A stretch of 64,000 nt of DNA from positions 62,001-126,000 of the forward strand of contig NZ_QEOL01000006.1 of the NCBI RefSeq assembly GCF_003096715.1, given 5' to 3'. Below are positions 17,954 through 30,101 of the stretch, piece by piece (the first letter of the stretch is position 1; every line of letters begins with the position of its first letter). The translations under genes and the position numbers were made by a program. The stretch comes from Paraburkholderia silvatlantica (GTDB lineage: Bacteria; Pseudomonadota; Gammaproteobacteria; Burkholderiales; Burkholderiaceae). The notes under the pieces were generated by a model, which worked only from the letters and a program-made list of their open reading frames with translations, ran no database searches and was not told the DNA's origin.

Positions 17954-19555
17954 ATGAATTTCGATGTAGCGATCGTCGGCAGCGGCCTCGCAGGACTGAG
18001 CGTCGCGCTGAATCTCGCCGGTTCGCGCCGCGTCGTGATCATCGCCAAGCGCGCGATGACCGAAGGTGCGAGTGACCGCGCGCAAGGCGGCATTGCCGCC
18101 GTGCTCGATTCGGCCGACAGCGTGGAGAACCACGTGGACGATACGCTCGTCGCCGGCGGCGGCCTGTGCGACGAGGCAGCCACGCGCTACATCGTCGAGC
18201 ATGGCCGCGAGGCCATCGAATGGCTGATCGGCCAGGACGTCCCGTTCACGAAGGACGCCGCCGCCGAACTCGGCTTTCACCTCACGCGCGAAGGCGGCCA
18301 CAGCCATCGCCGCATCATCCACGCCGCCGACGCCACCGGCCACGCGGTCGTGCAAACGCTGCTCGAGCGCGCACGCACGCACCCGAACATCACGATCCTC
18401 GAAGACCATCAGGCGATCGACGTCATCACGTCCGACCGGCTCGGCCTGCCGGGCCGTCGCTGCCACGGCCTCTATGCGCTCGATCTGAAGAACGACCGCA
18501 CGGTGACGATCCAGGCGCCGCACACGGTGCTCGCCACGGGCGGCGCGGGCAAGGTCTACCTGTACACGACGAACCCTGACACGGCCACCGGCGACGGCAT
18601 CGCCATGGCGTGGCGCGCGGGCTGCCGTGTGGCCAACATGGAGTTCATCCAGTTCCACCCCACCTGCCTCTTCCACCCGCACGCCAAGTCGTTCCTGATT
18701 TCGGAGGCCGTGCGCGGCGAAGGCGGCGTGCTGCGCCTGCCCGACGGCACCCGCTTCATGCCCGCACACGACGCGCGCGCCGAACTGGCGCCGCGCGACA
18801 TCGTCGCCCGCGCGATCGACTTCGAGATCAAGAGGCACGGCATCGACTGCGTGCATCTCGACATCAGCCATCAGCCGCCGGCGTTTCTCGAAGAGCATTT
18901 CCCGACCATCCTCGCGCGTTGCCGCGAATTCGGCATCGACATCACGAAGGAGCCGATTCCCGTGGTGCCCGCCGCGCACTACACCTGCGGCGGCGTCGTC
19001 ACCGATCTCGCCGGGCGCACCGACCTCGCGGGCCTCTATGCCGTGGGCGAGACCTCGTACACGGGCCTGCACGGCGCGAACCGCCTCGCGAGCAATTCGC
19101 TGCTCGAGTGCCTCGTGATCGGCCGCTCGGCGGCCGAGGCGATCGAGGCGGAAGGCTTCAGCGCGGGCGCGCATGCGCCGCTGCCGGACTGGGACGAAAG
19201 CCGCGTCTCCGATTCTGACGAGGAAGTCGTCGTTGCCCACAACTGGGACGAGCTGCGCCGGCTGATGTGGAATTACGTCGGCATCGTGCGCACCGACAAG
19301 CGGCTCGAGCGCGCCCAACATCGGATCGCCCTGCTGCGCGATGAAATCCTCGAGTACTACGCGAATTTCCGCGTCACGCGCGACCTGCTGGAATTGCGCA
19401 ACCTCGTCGACGTCGCTTCGCTGATCGTGGAAAGTGCTCGCTCGCGACGCGAGAGCCGTGGCCTGCACTACAGCCGCGACTGGCCGAACTCGCTGCCCAA
19501 GGCGCTGCCGACCGTGCTCGCGCCGGAGCGCGTACGCAATCGCACGGTTTCCTGA
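17954..19555 (+). CDS. nadB: L-aspartate oxidase (NadB)
   Basis: An FAD enzyme that oxidises L-aspartate to iminoaspartate, the first step of de novo NAD synthesis. The 533-residue protein has the dinucleotide fold at its start ([18 protein letters not shown]), [41 protein letters not shown] and the family-typical [20 protein letters not shown]. The ATG at 17954 is directly before the FAD fold. nadA and nadC are next door but on the opposite strand, converging on a shared terminator; iminoaspartate made here is the NadA substrate. Confidence 0.95.
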   Translation: MNFDVAIVGSGLAGLSVALNLAGSRRVVIIAKRAMTEGASDRAQGGIAAVLDSADSVENHVDDTLVAGGGLCDEAATRYIVEHGREAIEWLIGQDVPFTKDAAAELGFHLTREGGHSHRRIIHAADATGHAVVQTLLERARTHPNITILEDHQAIDVITSDRLGLPGRRCHGLYALDLKNDRTVTIQAPHTVLATGGAGKVYLYTTNPDTATGDGIAMAWRAGCRVANMEFIQFHPTCLFHPHAKSFLISEAVRGEGGVLRLPDGTRFMPAHDARAELAPRDIVARAIDFEIKRHGIDCVHLDISHQPPAFLEEHFPTILARCREFGIDITKEPIPVVPAAHYTCGGVVTDLAGRTDLAGLYAVGETSYTGLHGANRLASNSLLECLVIGRSAAEAIEAEGFSAGAHAPLPDWDESRVSDSDEEVVVAHNWDELRRLMWNYVGIVRTDKRLERAQHRIALLRDEILEYYANFRVTRDLLELRNLVDVASLIVESARSRRESRGLHYSRDWPNSLPKALPTVLAPERVRNRTVS

Positions 19556-19594
19556 GCCCGGCGAACCAGGGACGTCGCAAAGTCGCAAAAAAAC

Positions 19595-19625
19595 AAAGGC
19601 CGCCTCATCGCGAGGCGGCCTTTTT
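19595..19625. terminator. Shared bidirectional terminator of nadB and nadA-nadC
   Basis: AAAGGCCGCCTC and GAGGCGGCCTTTTT form a 12-bp stem between the convergent stops. Confidence 0.9.
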
Positions 19626-19656
19626 CGTTCTGGTTCAGCTCGGCGAACTTGCGGCT

Positions 19657-20556
19657 TCAGACGATGCGCATCGAGAAGTCTGTCGCGCGCACGTCCTTCG
19701 TCAGCGCGCCAATCGATACGCGGTCCACGCCCGTTTCCGCGATCGTGCGCACCGTGTCGAAATTCACGCCACCGGAGACTTCGAGCACCGCACGCCCCGC
19801 CGTGAGCTTCACCGCGTCGCGCATCATGTCGAACGAGAAGTTGTCGAGCAGTACCGACTTCGCGCCGTGCGCGAGCGCCGTTTCGAGCTGCTCGAGCGTC
19901 TCGACCTCGACCTGGATCGGCACGCCCGCATCGAGCGCGAGCGCAGCGTCCATCGCCGCGCCCACGCCGCCTGCCGCAGCAATGTGGTTTTCCTTGATCA
20001 GGATGCCGTCGTAAAGCGCAAGACGCTGGTTTGCACCGCCGCCCACGCGCACTGCGTACTTCTGCGCAAGGCGCAGGCCGGGCAGCGTCTTGCGCGTCTC
20101 CAGAATGCGCGCGCGGGTGTGCGCGATCATGTCGACGTAGCGGCGCGTGACGCTCGCCACGCCCGAAAGCAGCTGCAGGAAGTTCATCGCGTTGCGCTCG
20201 GCCGTGAGCAGCGAGCGCGCCGGACCGCGCAGCGAACAGACGGTCGTGCCGGCGGCCATGCGCTCGCCCTCGCGATAGTGCCAACGCACTTCGATGCGCG
20301 GATCGACCTGCTTCACCACGCCGTCGAACCAGAGCACGCCGCACAGCACCGCGTCTTCGCGCACGATGATGCGCGCGTCGCGCATTTCGTCGGCGGACAC
20401 GAGACGGCCGGTCTGGTCGCCAGGGCCCACGTCTTCCGCGAGCGCGTCGGCCACGTTGCGTGCGATCGCGGCGTCGAACGCCGCGCCGTACTGCGAGCGC
20501 ACTTCATCGAGCACCGGTGCAACGGCATCGACTGCGAGCAATTCGAGTGCGCCCAT
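19657..20556 (-). CDS. nadC: Nicotinate-nucleotide pyrophosphorylase (quinolinate phosphoribosyltransferase)
   Basis: Converts quinolinate plus PRPP to nicotinate mononucleotide. The 299-residue protein shows EDVGPGDQTGRLV near its start, then TAERNAMNFLQLLSGVAS, ARILETRKTLPGLRLAQKYA (substrate-binding Arg/Lys), GGGANQRLALYDGILIKENH and the barrel end VLEVSGGVNFDTVRTIAETG. Its ATG abuts the nadA stop with no gap, so the genes are co-translated. Confidence 0.95.
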   Translation of the reverse strand: MGALELLAVDAVAPVLDEVRSQYGAAFDAAIARNVADALAEDVGPGDQTGRLVSADEMRDARIIVREDAVLCGVLWFDGVVKQVDPRIEVRWHYREGERMAAGTTVCSLRGPARSLLTAERNAMNFLQLLSGVASVTRRYVDMIAHTRARILETRKTLPGLRLAQKYAVRVGGGANQRLALYDGILIKENHIAAAGGVGAAMDAALALDAGVPIQVEVETLEQLETALAHGAKSVLLDNFSFDMMRDAVKLTAGRAVLEVSGGVNFDTVRTIAETGVDRVSIGALTKDVRATDFSMRIV

Positions 20557-21690
20557 TTACGCCGCCCCCACTTGCGAGAACAGCGCGGTGTCGCGCGCGA
20601 GGTCGCCGCTCGCCTGCACGCGGCGCTTGTGCTCTGCCGCGAACGCCAGCATGCGATCGATCGGCAGACGCGCGCGCTCACCGATCGCGCTGTCGACGTG
20701 GATCTCGTTGTGACCGCGCTCCAGCACGTCGGCGAGATTCGCCAGACCGTTCATGGCCATCCACGGGCAATGTGCGCAGCTCTTGCAGGTGGCGCTGTTA
20801 CCGGCCGTGGGCGCTTCGATGAAGGTCTTGCCCGGCGCCGCGAGGCGCATCTTGTGCAGAATGCCGAGATCGGTCGCGACGATGAAGCGTTGCGCGTCGA
20901 GCTTCACGGCGGCGTCGATCAGCTGTGTGGTCGAGCCCACCACGTCCGCGAGCGCGACCACGCTCTCGGGCGATTCGGGGTGAACGAGAATTTTGGCGTC
21001 CGGATATTCGGCGCGCAGCAGGTCGAGCTCGATGCCCTTGAACTCGTCGTGCACGAGGCAGGAGCCCTGCCACAGCAGCATGTCCGCGCCGGTCTTCTTC
21101 TGGATGTAGCTGCCCAGGTGCCGGTCCGGCGCCCACAGGATCTTTTCGCCCTTCGCGTGCAGGTCGGCGACGATCTCGAGACCGATGGACGACGTGACCA
21201 TCCAGTCCGCGCGCGCCTTCACGGCCGCGCTCGTGTTCGCATAGACGACCACGGTGCGGTCCGGATGCTCGTCGCAAAACGCCGAGAATTCGTCGATGGG
21301 GCAACCGAGATCGAGCGAGCAGGTCGCGTCGAGGTCAGGCATGAGAATGCGCTTGTTCGGACTCAGAATCTTCGCGGTCTCACCCATGAAGCGCACGCCC
21401 GCCACGACGAGCGTCTGTGCCTCGTGGTCGCGGCCGAAGCGCGCCATCTCGAGGGAATCGGCCACGCAGCCGCCAGTTTCGTCGGCGAGCTCCTGCAATT
21501 CAGGATCCACATAATAGTGCGCGACAAGCACGGCCTTCTCGCGCTTGAGCAACGCACGAATCCGCTCCTTCAATGCCACGCGCTCTGCCGCGGACGGCGC
21601 ATCGGGCACGCGCGCCCAAGCCTGTCCAACGCTGCAGACGGCGCCCTGCGGCCGATCATATTCGACCTTCCTGATCGCCTGACTCATCAT
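20557..21690 (-). CDS. nadA: Quinolinate synthase (NadA)
   Basis: A 4Fe-4S enzyme that condenses iminoaspartate and dihydroxyacetone phosphate to quinolinate. The 377-residue protein has [33 protein letters not shown], and the cluster Cys candidates C124 ([11 protein letters not shown]), C211 ([11 protein letters not shown]) and a C302-x2-C305-x2-C308 motif ([17 protein letters not shown]). Two adjacent ATGs (MM) give the start. First gene of nadA-nadC. Confidence 0.95.
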   Translation of the reverse strand: MMSQAIRKVEYDRPQGAVCSVGQAWARVPDAPSAAERVALKERIRALLKREKAVLVAHYYVDPELQELADETGGCVADSLEMARFGRDHEAQTLVVAGVRFMGETAKILSPNKRILMPDLDATCSLDLGCPIDEFSAFCDEHPDRTVVVYANTSAAVKARADWMVTSSIGLEIVADLHAKGEKILWAPDRHLGSYIQKKTGADMLLWQGSCLVHDEFKGIELDLLRAEYPDAKILVHPESPESVVALADVVGSTTQLIDAAVKLDAQRFIVATDLGILHKMRLAAPGKTFIEAPTAGNSATCKSCAHCPWMAMNGLANLADVLERGHNEIHVDSAIGERARLPIDRMLAFAAEHKRRVQASGDLARDTALFSQVGAA

Positions 21691-21762
21691 CTCCTGCCCC
21701 TACCGATCGCCGCGCCATTGAAGCCATTGTGGGGACTCCGGCTTTTTTGCGGCCCAAAAAGA

Positions 21763-21786
21763 AAAACCCCGCCAGCGCGGGGTTTT
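21763..21786 (-). terminator. Terminator of the desaturase gene
   Basis: AAAACCCCGC and GCGGGGTTTT form a symmetric stem. It lies 68 bp past the desaturase stop on the reverse strand and 73 bp before nadA. Confidence 0.85.
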
Positions 21787-21853
21787 GTGACGTCTCGTCA
21801 TTCTAAAGGATTTTCCTGCGCCCCACCGAGGGGCCAAAATCGGCTCGAGCCGA

Positions 21854-23050
21854 TCAGGCGTAACGGCGCAGGCGCGACGCAAACTCCTGCAGCGCCTTGA
21901 TGCCGCTTTGTTCAGCGCGATGGCACCAATCCTGGAGCTGCGCCAGCAGTTGTTCGCGCGAGGCGCTCGAACGCTCCCAGATTGCAGCGAGCTCGTTGCG
22001 CAGTTCGATGTACGTGCGCAGCTTCTGGCTGTTCGCGAAGATTTGCGGAAGCTGGCGCTTCTGCGGCTCGTTCAGGCTGGCTTCTTCCTTGTCGAACCAC
22101 TTGCGCGCGCCGCGCATGACCTTGTACTTCTCGCGCTCGCCCACTTCCTTGAGGTGCGCGAGCTCCTGACGGTAAGCCTGCTTCACGGCCTTGGCGTAAC
22201 GCGCCATCACTTCGTAGCGGTTGGACAGCACGGCCTGCAGCGTCTCGTGGTCGGGCACCAGCTTGCCCTTGGTGAGGCGCGGCGTGGGCGCGACCTTCTT
22301 CACCTTGGCAAGGCCGACCGCCTGCATCATGCGGATGTACATCCAGCCGATGTCGAACTCGTACCACTTGTTCGAGAGCTTCGCGGAAGTCGCAAACGTG
22401 TGGTGGTTGTTGTGCAGTTCCTCGCCGCCGATGATGATGCCGATCGGCAGAAGGTTCGTGCTCGCGTCGGACGAATTGAAGTTGCGGTAGCCCCAGAAGT
22501 GGCCGAGGCCGTTCACGACACCGGCCGCCCAGAACGGAATCCACGCCATCTGCACGGCCCACACGGTGAGGCCGACTGCGCCGAACAGCGCGACGTCGAT
22601 CACCATCATGATGCTCACGCCGAGAATGGGGTAGCGCGTGTAGACGTTGCGCTCCATCCAGTCGTTGGGCGTGCCGTGGCTGAAGCGGCGCAGCGTTTCT
22701 TCGTTCTTCGCTTCGGCGCGATAGAGCTCGGCGCCTTCGAGCAGCACCTTCCAGATGCCGCGCGTTTGCGGGCTGTGCGGATCTTCCTCCGTTTCGCACT
22801 TGGCGTGGTGCTTGCGGTGGATTGCGGCCCACTGGCCCGTGAGCATGCCCGTGGTCATCCACAGCCAGAAGCGGAAGAAGTGGCTCGCGATGGGATGCAG
22901 ATCCAGCGCACGGTGCGCCTGGCAGCGGTGCAGGTACACCGTCACGCCGATGATCGTGATGTGGGTGACCACCGCCGCGAACAGCACGATCTGCCACCAC
23001 GAGAAATGGAGCACCCCGTGGGCGAGGAAATCAAGCAAGGAGTTCAACAA
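21854..23050 (-). CDS. Acyl-CoA (delta-9-type) fatty acid desaturase with a long C-terminal helical extension
   Basis: A membrane di-iron desaturase introducing a double bond into acyl chains. The three His boxes are visible: HRCQAHRA, HRKHHAK and HNNHHTF, between hydrophobic segments at the N-terminus (SWWQIVLFAAVVTHITIIGV) and the middle. Catalytic homology ends near residue 265. The remaining ~130 residues are charged and helical (AYRQELAHLKEVGEREKYK) and finish with LLAQLQDWCHRAEQSGIKAL and QEFASRLRRYA. That ending resembles the tail of ISL3-family transposases rather than other desaturases. Length 398. Transcribed alone, toward its own terminator. Confidence 0.85.
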   Translation of the reverse strand: MLNSLLDFLAHGVLHFSWWQIVLFAAVVTHITIIGVTVYLHRCQAHRALDLHPIASHFFRFWLWMTTGMLTGQWAAIHRKHHAKCETEEDPHSPQTRGIWKVLLEGAELYRAEAKNEETLRRFSHGTPNDWMERNVYTRYPILGVSIMMVIDVALFGAVGLTVWAVQMAWIPFWAAGVVNGLGHFWGYRNFNSSDASTNLLPIGIIIGGEELHNNHHTFATSAKLSNKWYEFDIGWMYIRMMQAVGLAKVKKVAPTPRLTKGKLVPDHETLQAVLSNRYEVMARYAKAVKQAYRQELAHLKEVGEREKYKVMRGARKWFDKEEASLNEPQKRQLPQIFANSQKLRTYIELRNELAAIWERSSASREQLLAQLQDWCHRAEQSGIKALQEFASRLRRYA

Positions 23051-23329
23051 GGCATTTACCTGTGAAGCGAAGCGCGTCGGCCTTTCAGCCAGGCGCCGGT
23101 GTCAAGAAAGTGAAAGCGACGAGATGCGGTTGGACGGCATTCTACTAGAACCGCTCCAAGTGTTTGTAACAAAGGGAGATTTTTTTCTTTAATGGTGACG
23201 GCGTCAACGTCTGAAGGGCATTTCGAGGCGCTTTGCCGCACCCCGACTGGCCCTTTCCATGATATCCGGCCCCATCTAGTCTTTCACCGCGACCATACCG
23301 GCCCGCAATTCCCGCACCCGCCGCGTGTC

Positions 23330-24721
23330 TTACTCCAGCGCGGCGTCCGGCTCGGCCGCTTCGCTTTCCTGCGCCTTCGCGATCGCCTCCGACGCCTCTT
23401 GCTCCGCTGCGGCCTCTTCAGGCGTGGTCTGCGCGCCCGCCGCCTTCGTCCTGGACCCGGCCTCGCCGCGGCGCTCCAGCACGGCAGCAAAGAAGCCGTC
23501 GGTGGCGTGGCGGTGCGGCCACAGCGAGAGGTAGTCGCCCGTGTCGAGGCCCACGCGCTGCTCGGCCAGCACGTCGCGCGCGCTCACCAGCACGAATTCG
23601 GGATGCGCCTCGAGGAACTGCTTCACGACCGCTTCGTTCTCGGCTTCGAGAATGCTGCAGGTCGCGTAGACGAGACGGCCGCCGCGCTTGAGCAGGCGCG
23701 CCGCGCTCGTGAGAATCGAAAGCTGCTTGGGCGCGAGCTCGGCCACCGACTCGGGCGTCTGGCGCCACTTGAGGTCGGGGTTGCGGCGCAGCGTGCCGAG
23801 GCCCGAGCACGGCGCATCCACCAGCACGCGGTCGATCTTGCCGATCAGCCGCTTGATCTTGGCGTCGTGCTCGCTGTCGATCAGCACGGGATTGACGTTC
23901 GAAAGACCGCTGCGCGCGAGGCGCGGCTTGAGCTTGGCGAGGCGCCGGTCGGACACGTCGAAGGCGTAGAGGCGGCCGGTCGAGCGCATCATCGCGCCGA
24001 GCGCCAGCGTCTTGCCGCCCGCGCCCGCGCAGAAGTCCACCACCATCTCGCCGCGGCGCGGCGCGAGCAGCGTGCACAGCAGCTGGCTGCCCTCGTCCTG
24101 CACCTCGAACCAGCCGTTCTTGAACGCGTCGAGTTTCGCGAGCGCGGGCTTGCCGGTCACGCGCACGCCGAACGGCGCGAACGGCGTTTCGCCGCCTTCG
24201 ATGCCCGATTCGGACAGCGCGCGGATCAGCTCGTCGCGATTCGCCTTGACGGGATTGGCCCGTAAATCCAAAGGCGCCGGATAGTTGAGCGCGGCGGCCA
24301 GTTGCGCGAGTTCGGCGGGCTCAAAGCGCGTTTCCAGCGCCTTGACGATCCACTCCGGCAGATTCAGCTGCACGCGCTGCGGCAGGCTCGCCGGGTCGAT
24401 CTTCGCGACGTGCTCGAGCCAGGTCGCCTCGGCGTCCGATACGAACGGACGGATCGCCGAGCGGCCCGCCGTCGCCATGAGGCCGAGCAGCGTGAGACGG
24501 CGCGTCGGGCTGCCCGTGCCGCTTTCGGCCAGGTGCGCGAACTCCATGCGCCGGCGCAGCACCGCGAACACGGCCTCGGCGATCACACCGCGCTCGGCGT
24601 GGCCGAGCTTCGGATGCTCGCGGAAGAAGCGGCTCGTCACGGCGTCGGCCGGGCCCGTGAATTTGAGGACGTCGGCGAGCAACGTTTCGGTCTGTCCAAT
24701 CAGAAAACCATGCAGTCTCAT
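23330..24721 (-). CDS. RsmB/NOP-family RNA (cytosine-5) methyltransferase
   Basis: SAM-dependent rRNA m5C methyltransferase family. The 463-residue protein has the SAM motif VVDFCAGAGGKTLALGAMM, the release cysteine in VLVDAPCSGLGTLRRNPD and the catalytic cysteine in LVYATCSILEAENEAVV. The N-terminal ~140 residues are helical and RsmB-like. The C-terminal ~45 residues are an Ala/Glu-rich tail (TTPEEAAAEQEASEAIAKAQ) that looks disordered. The exact rRNA target is unknown. The ATG overlaps the purN stop by 4 bp (ATGA), so it is translationally coupled to purN. Confidence 0.9.
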   Translation of the reverse strand: MRLHGFLIGQTETLLADVLKFTGPADAVTSRFFREHPKLGHAERGVIAEAVFAVLRRRMEFAHLAESGTGSPTRRLTLLGLMATAGRSAIRPFVSDAEATWLEHVAKIDPASLPQRVQLNLPEWIVKALETRFEPAELAQLAAALNYPAPLDLRANPVKANRDELIRALSESGIEGGETPFAPFGVRVTGKPALAKLDAFKNGWFEVQDEGSQLLCTLLAPRRGEMVVDFCAGAGGKTLALGAMMRSTGRLYAFDVSDRRLAKLKPRLARSGLSNVNPVLIDSEHDAKIKRLIGKIDRVLVDAPCSGLGTLRRNPDLKWRQTPESVAELAPKQLSILTSAARLLKRGGRLVYATCSILEAENEAVVKQFLEAHPEFVLVSARDVLAEQRVGLDTGDYLSLWPHRHATDGFFAAVLERRGEAGSRTKAAGAQTTPEEAAAEQEASEAIAKAQESEAAEPDAALE

Positions 24722-25377
24722 GCGCCCTCCCCGGCGGCTTGCGAGTCGTCAAAGAAGAGCCACTGAGGCTCGGCCGGCGTGAGTGTCACGCGTTCGCCGT
24801 CGAGCGCGAGGCGCCCTTCGACGAACCAGCGCACCGCGCGCGGATACATCACATGTTCGGTCTTGAGCACGCGCGCGGCGAGCGCCGCGGCGTCGTCACC
24901 CGTGCGCACCGGCACCGCCGACTGCGCGACGATCGGACCATGATCGAGCGTAGGCGTGACGAAATGCACCGTCGCGCCGTGCACGCGGCAACCGGCGTCG
25001 AGCGCCTGCTGATGCGTTTTGAGGCCCGGAAACATCGGCAGCAGCGAGGGATGGATATTTAGCATCCGACCCGAATAATGGCCGACGAAGGATTCGGTCA
25101 GCACGCGCATGAAGCCCGCCAGCACGACGAGGTCCGGCGCGTAGCCGTCGATGACTTGAGCGAGCGCCGCGTCGAAGCTGGCGCGATCGGGAAACCGGCG
25201 GTGATCGACGACCGCCGTGGCAATGCCCCTCGAAGCCGCGAACGCGAGGCCCGCGGCGTCAGGACGGTTGGCAATCACGGCGGCGATACGCGCGCCCCAG
25301 GCTTCCTGCGCGCAAGCGCGCACGATGGCTTCCATGTTGCTGCCCCGCCCCGAAATCAGGATGACGAGATTTTTCAT
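24718..25377 (-). CDS. purN: Phosphoribosylglycinamide formyltransferase (PurN)
   Basis: Transfers the formyl group of 10-formyl-THF to GAR in purine synthesis. The 219-residue protein starts MKNLVILISGRGSNMEAIV, the phosphate-binding loop of the family. The catalytic region contains LVVLAGFMRVL, MLNIHPSLLPMFPGLKTHQQ (Asn and His of the active site) and VHFVTPTLDHGPIVAQ (catalytic Asp). It is the first gene of a pair with the methyltransferase and diverges from ribF. Confidence 0.95.
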   Translation of the reverse strand: MKNLVILISGRGSNMEAIVRACAQEAWGARIAAVIANRPDAAGLAFAASRGIATAVVDHRRFPDRASFDAALAQVIDGYAPDLVVLAGFMRVLTESFVGHYSGRMLNIHPSLLPMFPGLKTHQQALDAGCRVHGATVHFVTPTLDHGPIVAQSAVPVRTGDDAAALAARVLKTEHVMYPRAVRWFVEGRLALDGERVTLTPAEPQWLFFDDSQAAGEGA

Positions 25378-25566
25378 CCGCGGATTTTATCATCGGGGGA
25401 CGTGCTCAACGCTCGTGCGGCGGCGATCGTCGCCTCGTGCGTTTATAATCTTCTGTTTCGTCGCGGTCCTTGGGCCGCGAGTGGCCAGGTCAGCCGGTCA
25501 GCAGTCGATCATTAGCACGCGTGCTGCGCCAGCGCGCTTTTCGAGGTTCCACCAGGTTCCGCTATC

Positions 25567-26562
25567 GTGAGAGTCTTCCGCGGTCTTCCCAATGCCGAAA
25601 GCCGCGCGCCCTGCGCGCTGACCATCGGCAATTTCGACGGTGTCCACCGCGGGCATCAGGCATTGCTCGCGCGCGTGCGCGCGGCAGCCGACGCGCGCGG
25701 CCTGCCCGTCTGCGTGATGACCTTCGAGCCGCATCCGCGCGAGTTCTTCAACCCGGCCAGCGCCCCGCCGCGTATCGCCATGCTGCGCGACAAGCTCGAA
25801 GCGCTGCGCGAGAACGGCGTGGACCGCGTCGTGGTCGAGCATTTCAACCACACGTTCGCGAGCCAGTCGCCCGAGGCGTTCGTCGAGCGCATCATCGTGG
25901 GCGGGCTGCACGCGCGCTGGATGATGATCGGCGACGACTTCCGCTACGGCGCAAAACGCGCAGGCGACTTCGCGTCGCTGCAGGCCGCGGGCGCGCAGCA
26001 CGGCTTCGAAGTCGAGCAGATGGCGACCGTGGCCGACCCTTCGGGCGTGCGCATCTCCAGCTCCGCCGTGCGCGCTCAACTGCACGCGGGCGACCTCGAC
26101 GCCGCGCGCGCCTCGCTTGGCCGCGGCTATCACATCAGCGCGCACGTGACGCACGGCCTGAAGCTCGGGCGCGATCTGGGCTTCCCCACGATGAACCTGC
26201 TGATCGGCCACAAGCGGCCGGCGCTCAAGGGGATCTTCGTCGTGATGGTGCATGGCATTGCCGATCATCCGTTGCCGGGCGTCGCGAGCCTCGGCCTGCG
26301 CCCGACCGTGGACGACTCGGGCCGCGTGCTGCTCGAAGTGCATCTGCTCGACTGGCACGGCGACGCCTACGGCAAGCTCGTGCGCGTCGAGTTTCTCAAG
26401 AAGCTGCGTGACGAGGAGAAGTTTCCCGACCTCGAAACGCTCACCGCCGCGATCGCTCGCGACGTGGCGAACACCCGCGCGTGGTTCGCCGCAGCGGGCG
26501 CAGACGTGGCCGGCGGCGCATCCACCGGCTTCGCCACCTCGGCCACCGACCGAATTAGGTGA
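25567..26562 (+). CDS. ribF: Bifunctional riboflavin kinase / FAD synthetase (RibF)
   Basis: Makes FMN then FAD from riboflavin. The N-terminal nucleotidyltransferase half has TIGNFDGVHRGHQALLARV (HxGH-like motif) and MMIGDDFRYGAKRAGDF with the family ISSSAVRAQL. The C-terminal flavokinase half begins near residue 190 with GRDLGFPTMNL and has VASLGLRPTVDD. Length 331. The start is a GTG at 25567; no ATG exists before the nucleotide-binding motif. First gene of a long forward run into ileS. Confidence 0.93.
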   Translation: MRVFRGLPNAESRAPCALTIGNFDGVHRGHQALLARVRAAADARGLPVCVMTFEPHPREFFNPASAPPRIAMLRDKLEALRENGVDRVVVEHFNHTFASQSPEAFVERIIVGGLHARWMMIGDDFRYGAKRAGDFASLQAAGAQHGFEVEQMATVADPSGVRISSSAVRAQLHAGDLDAARASLGRGYHISAHVTHGLKLGRDLGFPTMNLLIGHKRPALKGIFVVMVHGIADHPLPGVASLGLRPTVDDSGRVLLEVHLLDWHGDAYGKLVRVEFLKKLRDEEKFPDLETLTAAIARDVANTRAWFAAAGADVAGGASTGFATSATDRIR

Positions 26563-26703
26563 CCCGCGGCCCGCATGCGCGGGCTGCCCCGCCCCCAGGC
26601 GCCGCGTGCACAAGGCACGGCATGCAGCGCCCGAGGCGACGGTTGCGCGGCATCGGCCGCAACGCTGACGCCATGCATCCCCCGAATTCCACGTGATCTC
26701 ACC

Positions 26704-29552
<2,849 letters not shown>

Positions 29553-29553
<1 letters not shown>

Positions 29554-30068
29554 TGGCAAAAACGCTGCCGAAGCAGTCCAGGACGAATGGCGCGGGCGGC
29601 ACGCTCGCGCCGTGGCTGGGAGTCGCGGTGATCGTGATCCTCGCCGATCAGCTGACGAAAATCGCCGTCAACAAGGTGTTCAGCTACGGCGAAGGCCGCG
29701 TGATCACGCCGTTCTTCAACCTCGTACTGGTCTACAACAAGGGCGCGGCGTTCAGCTTCCTGTCGGCCGCAGGCGGCTGGCAGCGCTGGGCGTTCACGGC
29801 GCTCGGCGTGGCGGCGGCGCTCGTGATCTGCTATCTGCTCAAGCGCCACGCTACGCAGAAGCTCTTTTGCACGGCGCTCGCGCTCATCATGGGCGGCGCG
29901 CTCGGCAATGTGATCGACCGCCTGCTGTACGGCCACGTGATCGACTTTCTCGACTTCCACGTGGGCGGCTGGCACTGGCCGGCGTTCAACCTCGCCGACA
30001 GCGCGATCACCATCGGCGCGGTGCTGCTGGTGTTCGACGAATTGCGGCGCGTGCGCGGCGCGCGCTGA
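29553..30068 (+). CDS. lspA: Lipoprotein signal peptidase II
   Basis: Inner-membrane aspartyl protease that cleaves prolipoprotein signal peptides. Four hydrophobic segments are visible in 171 residues. The two catalytic Asp motifs are [19 protein letters not shown] and [15 protein letters not shown]; the upstream [10 protein letters not shown] and [11 protein letters not shown] are also conserved. TAATG coupling to ileS. Confidence 0.96.
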
Positions 30069-30101
30069 GCATGCGGGCTGCACGGTTATAGGAGCTGTGA
30101 C

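Noticed and set aside
17810..20344. An 844-residue reverse open frame opposite nadB
   Set aside because: It overlaps nadB and nadC and shows no family motif. Long antisense frames are expected at this GC content.
25441..25566. TATAAT at 25444-25449 as a definite ribF promoter
   Set aside because: The -10 box is perfect, but no recognisable -35 box lies 15-19 bp upstream, and the region also serves purN. Not listed as a feature.
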